NCBI GenBank assembly: GCA_022432975.1 | Contig: CM039508.1 | Location: forward strand, 47,519,646-47,583,645 | Reading direction: 5' to 3' | From: Begonia masoniana | Taxonomy: Eukaryota; Streptophyta; Magnoliopsida; Cucurbitales; Begoniaceae | DNA length: 64,000 nt | Shown: positions 56,690 to 64,000 of the stretch, in pieces | Layout of the letters: every line of letters begins with the position of its first letter | How positions within the stretch are numbered: the first letter of the stretch is position 1 | Notes under the pieces: generated by a model | What the model saw: only the letters and a program-made list of their open reading frames with translations | Database searches by the model: none | Told to the model about the DNA's origin: nothing | Made by a program: the position numbers and the translations under genes

Positions 56690-56945
56690 CCACCGCTGGC
56701 ATTCTAAGACTACATCCGTCGCTAGCAGAAAATGATAAAATAGTGCACATCTACCGCTGGCATTCAAAGACCACATCCACCGCTAGCTAAACGACAAAAA
56801 TTTACATCCACCGCTGAAAATTCTGATGACATCCACCGCTGAAAATTCTGAAGACATCCACCGCTGAACAGTAACTTCTGAAGACATCCACCGCTGAAAT
56901 TTCAAAGACAACATCCACCGCTGGTCTTCAAAGGCAACGTCTTCC
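56690..56945 (+). repeat. CATCCACCGCTG array in the Sirevirus LTR
   Basis: About nine copies of CATC(C/T)(A/G)CCGCTGG or CCGCTGAAA with irregular 20-45 bp spacing, then a CGTCTTCCGG variant. The reverse complement, CAGCGGTGGATG, is the same word as in the gypsy LTR array at 10500-10860. It lies upstream of the TATA box, so in U3. Confidence 0.88.
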
Positions 56946-57156
56946 GGTGACCAGTATCTTCTGCCAGAAATTTAAAAAGACCGCGAAGGAACAGTGTTTG
57001 TCGTCTAGAGCTTTAACTCTAGACCATTAATGGCCGGCGAACGAAAGCGACTTCAGAATGCAACGACTAGGTGTCTATGTACGGATGTTTCTCCAACGGC
57101 TATTTCCATATTCAGATGAGAGAAGCTTTCCAGATCTATAGCCGATTACAGACAGA

Positions 57157-57163
57157 GTATAAA
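57157..57163 (+). promoter_or_regulatory. TATA box of the Sirevirus 3' LTR
   Basis: AGTATAAAAGCAAG lies ~500 bp before the LTR end and ~30 bp before 'ctcgggagaataactt', a plausible transcription start. It defines R/U5 as the last ~470 bp, close to the part kept in the truncated 5' LTR. Confidence 0.65.
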
Positions 57164-57661
57164 AGCAAGAAAGAAGCTCGGGAGAATAACTTTTGCTGAA
57201 ATTAATCTTCAAACCCTAACGAGCGATTTACTTTGAATACTCTCTGTTATTCTACATCTCTCTATTTTTCAGAACTTGAGATTCATCAGTGTGAGAGACT
57301 GTAGTATGTGCTGTAAACCTTTATTCATATTGTAAAAGTGTAAAGGCAGTGGATTGTCGCCCGTGAAGAACAATCCAGAATTGTAAGGCTGTAGATCGAT
57401 GCCCGTGAAGCTCGATCTGGAATTCTCGTTGATGAGAAGTTAAGGATCTTCAAGGGGGAAACCTTGAAGCGTGGACGTAAGCAGGTTTTGGCTAAACCAC
57501 GTAAAAACTCTCGGTGTTGTTTTTTCTCTCTATCTTTACTTTTATTGCTTGATTGCTCATTGTTAACTTATAAGTTGAACACAAGAGAGAAAACGATTAG
57601 ATTATTAATTAAGTTTAAAAAGTCTAATTCACCCCCTTCTTAGACAATTACGATCCTACAG

Positions 57662-58680
57662 GAGGAATGTCCTCCTATTTCTACGATTAATGCTCAACGA
57701 GCTCTAAAAGATGCTTATGATACATGGACTAAAGCAAATATCAAAGTCTGTTGTTATTTACTTGCAACCATATCTGATGTTCTCAGCGCCAAATTTGAGA
57801 ACTGTGAGACTTTCTATGAGATAATGGAGTTTCTTCAAGGCATGTTTGGCAGACCATCTGACCAAGCCCGTCATGAAGCAATAAAGAGAGTTATGAACTC
57901 TAAGATGAAAGTAGGAGTCCCTGTACGTCAACATGTTCTGATGATGATCAGTACTATTCATGAAGCTGAATTAATGGAGCTCATATTGATGAGACAACCT
58001 AGGTGGGCATGATTTTAGAAAGCCTAAGCATAAAATTCCTCAAGTTCAAAAACAATTATTTTTTGAATAAATTGAGTTATGATTTGACTAGTTGGTGAAC
58101 GAGCTAATCAATTTTTAGTCTATTTTGTGGATAAGAAGAGTGAAGCAAATGTTGTGGAACCTTTTTTATCTAATTCTTCTCTTAAGAAGAGAAAGAGATT
58201 CCAGAAACCGGCCAAAGGTCAGAGAGACCATAAAAAAGGGGCCAAGAATCTCAAGAAAAAAAACAAGTCAAACAAGAAAAGCTCAAACCCTCCAAAGCCC
58301 AAAGAAAAATGTTTTCATTGTGGGGTAGATGGTCATTGGAAGAGAAATTACAAGTAGTATCTCGAGGAGCTGAAAAAGAAAAAAAAGTTTATTTGATTTA
58401 TTAGTTACTGAGTCTTGTTTGGTTGAAAGTGATTTATCTCCTGGATAATTGATTTATGAGGGACTAATCATATTTGTTGTTCTTTGTAGATCCTAAACTC
58501 CTACAAGAGACTAGCTGATGGAGAGTTTACAGTCAGAGTTGGCAACGGGGCGGTTGTTTCGGCTTCAGCAGTAGGAGAAGCCAAAATTTATTTTGAGAAC
58601 CATAAATTTTTGTTTTTAGAAAATATTTATTTTATTCCGAAGTTTACTAGAAACCTCATTTCTGTTTCTCGCAATAATTG
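57662..58680 (+). pseudogene. Second copia element: gag and protease-region remnant
   Basis: An open gag frame from 57662 (EECPPISTINAQRALKDAY, then YLLATISDVL, MFGRPSDQARHEAIKRVM, VGVPVRQHVL) reaches a TGA-type break at 58012. A gap with frame loss follows, then a Lys-rich stretch and CCHC knuckle (CFHCGVDGHWKRNYK, where the last ligand Cys is changed) at about 58310. Then comes a protease/GAG-pre segment (RLADGEFTVRVGNG, FIPKFTRNLISVS) to 58680. The DSG protease active site is deleted. It is of a different copia lineage from the Sirevirus. The N-terminus is lost at the Sirevirus boundary, and a gypsy LTR cuts it at 58684. Confidence 0.85.
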
Positions 58681-58683
58681 AAT

Positions 58684-60572
58684 TGTGACGACCCGTAACC
58701 CGCCAGGCTGGCGCACGGGACAGGAACAATCGTTCACTTTGACTTAGACATTTTGGAGGTAAAATTTTTCGACTTTTTTTTATAAAAAAAACTCTAAATC
58801 AGATAGGAAAACATAAATGAACGACAGGAACGGATGACGACAGGAATGGACGACGACAAGAATGGACGACGACAGGAATGGACGATAGGAATGGACGACG
58901 ACATGAATGGACGACGACACGAATGGACGACAGGAATGGACGATGACAGGAATGGATGACGAGAGGAATGGACGACGATAGGAATGTTTGAAAGACATAA
59001 ACACCTCACAACATTACTACTAAACTTCTTCCCACCCTTTTTAGTCACCAAATGATTCACAATACCAAAAGCCCGATTCAAAACAAGAATTTAAACGTGT
59101 TAGAAAATATGACGGAAGTTCAAGAAATCTAACTGCATGGATAGCTCTAAAACTGGAAACAATCCATGCACAACCTAAAAGAAAATTCCAAACGATTCCA
59201 GTATATTTCAAAGGACAACTATCAAAACAAAGGTTTTAAAATGACGACACAAAGCCTATACATCACCTAAATTCCAAAAACTATACAAACATGACGTACA
59301 CTTCGAAACATCACCCTACAGGTCAAAATGCGCCTGACTGCCGCAACCAACCGCACGAGCTCGTCCCGCCAACTGTACCTACTCGTCGACCTGAGGCACA
59401 AAGTCCTCATCTAGAGGATCCGTACCTACAACAGGGAGTTCAACTATGAGCCTATAGCTCAGTAAGGACATACAATTCAGTGATGCATATGCTATGCATG
59501 AACTTTTGAAATACATGAACATTACTTTACATTACATTCAAGTGGACAGGAGGTATAAGTGGGGCTAATAGAGGAACTGGCGCACATACGTACATGACAT
59601 AACATGACATAACAGGAGTTAGTAATTTTGTCGGGTCCCAGGGAGGGATAAAAGACATATTTTTTGTGGCAAAGACGGTTTTACAGGAGTCCCAGGGAAG
59701 GACAAGAACAGGATGCCAGCCCTTGTCCCACACTTAATCTAACATTATATTCACATTTTATCTTTCTTAACTTCCAATCTTGTGCATAAAACATTTACAT
59801 GATTTTTGGGAAAACGTGTATACATGAACATATATAGTGCGTAAACGTAACATATAAAAAGACAGGTCAGAGCATACATGAACAATGGGTCATCGAACTA
59901 TACACAGAGCATTACATTTAACTTAGGACATATTCTACGATTTAACTACCCAACAACAACCCGACAGAAATCAAAAAACTAGTACCTCCGTGATGTAGGG
60001 CCTTAAGGGCCAAACCTATACGTATGAACTTACCTGATGTCCGTAGAGTTGCAAGTACGCACGTAGGTCCTCGGTAATTCACGAACCTATATTATGTATA
60101 ACCGGACCATAAACCCTAAACTTTAACAAAACTAAGGAATAACTAACATAAACTCGTTAGCTAACGTAAATGGTTACCTTCAACGAAGAAAATGGGAGAA
60201 AACAGGAGAAGACGAAGTTTGGAATCGTCGCACGTCGTCTGGAAGAGAGAAAACGGAGAGAAGAAAGAGCAGAGAGGAGAAGAAAATGGGAGGGTTTCAC
60301 GTTGAAGAGAAGGAGGAGGGGGTTTTGGCTTCTCCCACAAGCTTGGACAAGTGTCAAGCATGCATTGACTCCCTTTCAACCACCTTAATTGCCTTCTAAA
60401 ATTGTCTCTCCATTGGTTCCTAACTAATGGTTTTGCTTTGGTTACTCTTTAGTTTAGTTTTTCCACTAAAAATTCCAACAATTCCAATAAAAATTACATT
60501 ATATTAATAGCAAATTAATCTCGTTCAATAATTCAAGGAATAATTACATGACAAAAAATACCGGGTGTTACA
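58684..60572 (-). repeat. 3' LTR of a minus-strand gypsy element
   Basis: The minus strand begins TGTAACACCCGGTATTTTTTG at 60572 and ends GGGTCGTCACA at 58684, 1889 bp. A mini-exon lies at 60034-60086 (ATAG acceptor, TCAG|GTAAGT donor, 53 nt), the 'ggcccttaaggccctacatc' box at 59990-60015, and the acceptor TTGTAG at 59426-59431. A GACGACGACAGGAATG array replaces the GGTGGATGT type. The left flank is TGAAT (58679-58683); the partner TSD is beyond the window. Confidence 0.9.
58810..58985 (-). repeat. GGAATGGACGACGACA tandem array
   Basis: About ten copies of a 13-16 bp unit (AATGGACGACGACAGG, with shorter AATGGACGACAGG variants). The ORFs across it (HSCRPF.. / SSSIPVV..) are repeat translations. 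Confidence 0.93.
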
Positions 60573-60586
60573 TCCCACCCATCTTA
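60573..60586 (-). other. Polypurine tract of the right-hand gypsy element
   Basis: The minus strand reads AAGATGGGTGGGA directly before the LTR start, closely matching the PPT of the intact element at 41001. Confidence 0.8.
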
Positions 60587-60612
60587 ATGGAAATTTTGTC
60601 CTCAAAATTTGC

Positions 60613-63600
60613 TTAAACAAATAGCTCTGAATATTGGTCCCCAATGTCCTGTCGTCTTTCCCAAATGGCTTCCTCCACGTTATGATTGCGCCACAAAACC
60701 TTCACCAATGGGATCACCCTGTTGCGCAACACTTTGATTGAAGAATCTAAAATCTTTACGGTTCTTTCTTCATACGTCAGCGTCGGCTGGATATCTTGTC
60801 TATCGGTTCCACGATCTGAGTAGGATCTCGCACATATTTTCTCAGCATAGAAACATGGAAAACATTGTGAACTATATCCATGGACGCTGGCAGCTGCAGT
60901 CTGTAAGCTGTGCTTCCTATTCACTTTAAGATGGGAAATGGCCCAACGAACCTTGGACTGAGCTTTCCTCTCTTACCAAACCTCATCACGCCCTTGAAAG
61001 GCGACACCTTCAGGAATACTTCATCGCCTCAGCGAATTCTAAGTCTCTTCTCCTCTGATCCGCATAACTTTTCTGTCGACTCTGAGCAGTACCGATTTGT
61101 TGTCTGATAGTAGCCACTATTTCAGACATCTGCTGCTATAACTTAGGGCCGACAAGCCTGGCTTCTCCAACTTCATCCCAGCACAAGGGAGACCTGTACT
61201 TTCTACCGTAAAGAGCCTCATATAGAGCCATACCGATCGTAGCTTGGTAGCTATTGTTGTAAGAGAACTCCACTAACGGCAAAAACTTGCTCCAAGAAGC
61301 TTGAAACTCCAGCACACATGACCTTAACATATCTTCCAATATCTGAATCGTTCTCTCAGATTGTCCGTCAGTTTGTGGATGAAATGTCGTGCTGAAATTT
61401 AACTTGGTACCCAAGGAGCTTTGCAAGCTTTTCCAAAACCTCGACGTAAATCTAGGATCCTGGTCAGAAACGATTGACACCGGTATTCCATGCAGCTTGA
61501 TAATCTCGCCAATATATAACTCAGCATATTGGTCCATAGAGAAAGTCATCTTCACAGGTAGAAAATGAGCCGACTTCGTCAGTCTATCCACAATGACCCA
61601 TATGCTATTATGGCCTCTAGCCGTCCTTGGTAGGCCAACAACAAAATCTATTGTGATGTTTTCCCATTTCCATTCGAGGATCGGGAGAGGCTAAGTGTTC
61701 CACTTGGTCGTTGATGTTCAGCCTTCACTTGCTGACATACCATACAAGACTCCACATATTTGGAAACCTCGTTCTTCATATTTGGCCACCAGAAGTGTAG
61801 TTCAAGTCTCGATACATCTTCGTGCTTCCTGGGTGTACTGAGAAAAAAGACGAGTGGGCTTCCGATAAAATGTCCTTTCGTAGCTCTTCATCTCTCGGAA
61901 TGTACCGCCGGTCCCTGAACTTCAAAATACCATCACTCGAATGACTGAACTCGGAAAAGGCCATAGGCAACTTGCTTACTATATCGGCCATCTCCTTCGA
62001 ATCGATCTTCTGGGCTTCCTTAATTCGGTCCAGAATGGTTGGCCGTATTGTTAGATCCGCTAGTACGGCCGATAACTCAGAAATTATCTCCATATCGAAC
62101 TTCTGAATTTCTGTCCTCAGAGGCATCAATACGGCCAACATAGCTGGTTGCATAGTAGCCGGCATCCTGCGCAACGCATCGGCTACCACGTTAGCTTTCC
62201 CTGGGTGGTATTTAATCTTGATATCATAGTCTTTCACAAACTCGAGCCACCGCCTCTGCCTTATGTTTAACCCCTTCTGGGGTAAAGATGTATCTCAAAA
62301 TTTTATGATCTGAAAATACTTCACATGGCTGTCCATATAAATGGTGTCTCCATACCTTCAGTGTATAAACAACTGCCGCTAACTCCAGATCGTGAGTAGG
62401 GTAATTTTGCTCGTAATTCTTCAATTGTCTGGACGCGTACGCCACCACTTTTCCCTCCTGCATTAAGATGCATCCCAAACCAATCTTTGACGCATCGCAG
62501 TATACACTGAATTTGCCGTCTTCGACCGGCAATACTAACAAAGGAGCAGTGGTTAATTTCTGCTTAAGTGTCTGAAAACTCTCTTCGCAAGTTTCAGACC
62601 ACTTGAACTTGATGTCTTTCCTCGTTAAGCTGGTCATAGGCTTTTCTATCACAGAAAATCCTTGATAAACTTTCTGTAATAACCAGTTAGTCCAATAAAA
62701 CTCCGTACCTCACTGGCATTCCTCGGCCTCGGCCTTGGCCATTCCTTCACCGCCTGAATCTTGGCCCGATCCACGAAAATTCCTTCTGCAGATACCATAT
62801 GACCTAGAAAATTAATCCTACTCAACCAGAATTCACACTTCGACAATTCGACGTACAATTGGTGTTGTCTCAACGTCGATAGCACAATCGCCAAATGCTC
62901 TTCTTGCTCTTTTTCATTCCGAGAATAAACCAGAATGTCGTCGATGAAGACGATCACAAATTTGTTCAGGAAATCCTGAAATATCCTGTTCATCAAGTCC
63001 ATAAATGCCGCCGGAGCATTAGTTAACCCGAACGATATCACTAAGAATTCGTAGTGTTCGTACTAGGTCCTGAATGCGGTCTTTGGATTATCACCGGCTT
63101 TGACTTCAATTGGTAATAACCGAAGCGCAAATCTATCTTTGAAAATACCCGAGCCCTTTGTAGCTGGTCAAATAAGTTGTCGATCCTCGGCAACGGGTAC
63201 TTATTCTTGATAGTTAACTTGTTCAGCTCTAGGTAATCAATACACATAAGTAGGGACCCATCCTTCTTCTTAACAAATAGGACTGGCGTACCCCACAGAG
63301 AGAAGCTAGGGCGTACGAAGTCCTTGTCCACAAATTCCTTTAGCTGAACCTTCAACTCCCTTAGTTTTATTGGCGCCATTCGGTACGGGTTCTTCGATAC
63401 CGGTTCAGCACCAAGACATACTTCAATCTCGAACTCAATCTCACGGTCTAGAGGCAACCCCGGTAAGTCATCTAAGAAAACCTCTGAGAAGTTTCGAACT
63501 ATCGCAATATCTTGGAGCTCCACCTCACCTTGCCTTTGAACATCCACTACATAGGCTAGAAATCCGACACATCCTGACCTCATCAGCTGTTGAGCTTTCA

Positions 63601-64000
63601 GGGAGGATACAACAGGTATACTGCGTTTCTTTGGTATAGCCTGATAAGAGAACTCTTTCTCGTTCGGGCGCTTAAAAGACACAAGCCCAGACCTGCAGTT
63701 GATGGTGACGTGATGTCTAAACAGCCAATCCATTCCCAGAATTACATCGTACCCTTTCATACTGATAATGATAAGATTGGCATACAAATTCTGGTTCTCT
63801 ACTGACACTATATCGCCCTGCACTACCTGCTCAGAGTGCATAAACTCTCCAGATGGTAGCATGACACTATAGGGTTGATCTGTCGGCACAAGACAAAATT
63901 CCTCCCTAACCATGAAGTCTCTAGCCACAAACGAGTGTGTGACCCCCGTGTCCAACAATTTATGTATAGGAAGGTGCATTACATATCAAAATTGTACCTG
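60613..64000 (-). pseudogene. Gypsy Tekay-type pol, frameshifted, continues past window
   Basis: Read right to left: protease (DTGVTHSF near 63960) and early reverse transcriptase (63979-63041); the catalytic FIDD part (63041-62649); RNase H (62652-62224); connection and integrase zinc region (62237-61776); integrase core with PQTDGQSER (61591-61136); and the chromodomain-like tail (60924-60613, LTYEERTVKILD...). Frames change at about 63045, 62650, 62230, 61770, 61610, 61130 and 60930, with point losses such as Gly in place of Ala in the protease neighbourhood. It is close in sequence to the intact polyprotein at 41041-45471, so it is an older copy of a related family. Gag and the 5' LTR should lie to the right of the window. 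Confidence 0.93.

Larger units (their letters stand above)
56439..57660 (+). repeat. 3' LTR of the Sirevirus-type element
   Basis: Starts TGTTGACTTAAATT after the PPT and ends GATCCTACA, 1222 bp. The TATA box TATAAAA lies at about 57159, followed by conserved R/U5 sequence shared with the truncated 5' LTR. An ACATCCACCGCTG array occupies 56690-56945. The right edge joins a copia gag frame directly, so the element appears inserted in that gag; the TSD cannot be checked because the left end is truncated. Confidence 0.93.

Overview
This window looks like retrotransposon-dense intergenic DNA from a large-genome flowering plant, most likely a dicot (inference). The evidence is Ty3/gypsy chromoviruses of Tekay/Del type, a Sirevirus-type Ty1/copia element with an extra 3' ORF, Cassandra TRIMs carrying 5S rRNA-like sequence, Ac-like hAT remnants and two plant cytochrome P450 3' fragments. 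No intact host gene is visible. The only intact long coding region is the gag-pol polyprotein of a young Tekay-type element at 41041-45471 (minus strand). Nearly all other coding sequence is broken by stops, frameshifts, deletions or nested insertions.

Layout. 1-9077: a decayed gypsy element (pol 882-6185, 3' LTR 6224-9077) with a solo LTR of its own family inside the RT (995-3590, holding a 49-bp minisatellite). 9078-11134: part of another long LTR that interrupts a hAT transposase (11135-11606, minus). The 5' side of that hAT runs to about 15315 and holds a solo LTR (12733-15158) and an orphan exon-like ORF. 15719-19256: hAT-like termini, an inverted and tandem Cassandra complex (16696-18369) and a second hAT transposase 3' end. 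19257-23454: non-coding LTR-element debris. 24970-25119 (plus) and 33296-33577 (minus): convergent P450 gene ends with a solo LTR (26484-29030) between them. 33578 to the end is one deep nest: a copia LTR abuts the P450 exon and itself carries a solo LTR (33684-36007). A Sirevirus-type element (38117-57660) follows and is joined on its right to a copia gag. That Sirevirus carries the intact Tekay element (38780-47857, TSD AATAT) and a three-LTR Cassandra array (54435-55710, TSD ACCGA). A further minus-strand gypsy element starts at 58684 and leaves the window.

Two cross-element patterns stand out. First, the long Tekay-type LTRs share a splice-like architecture: a 45-53 nt mini-exon between a YAG acceptor and a GTAAGT donor, then a TGNTGTAG acceptor about 0.5-0.6 kb on. 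Second, LTRs of both Ty3/gypsy and Ty1/copia elements carry independent tandem arrays of the same short word (CGG-N-D-GATGT, often next to TGACGTCA; one LTR instead has CACGTG boxes). Both are direct sequence observations, and their functional reading is inference.
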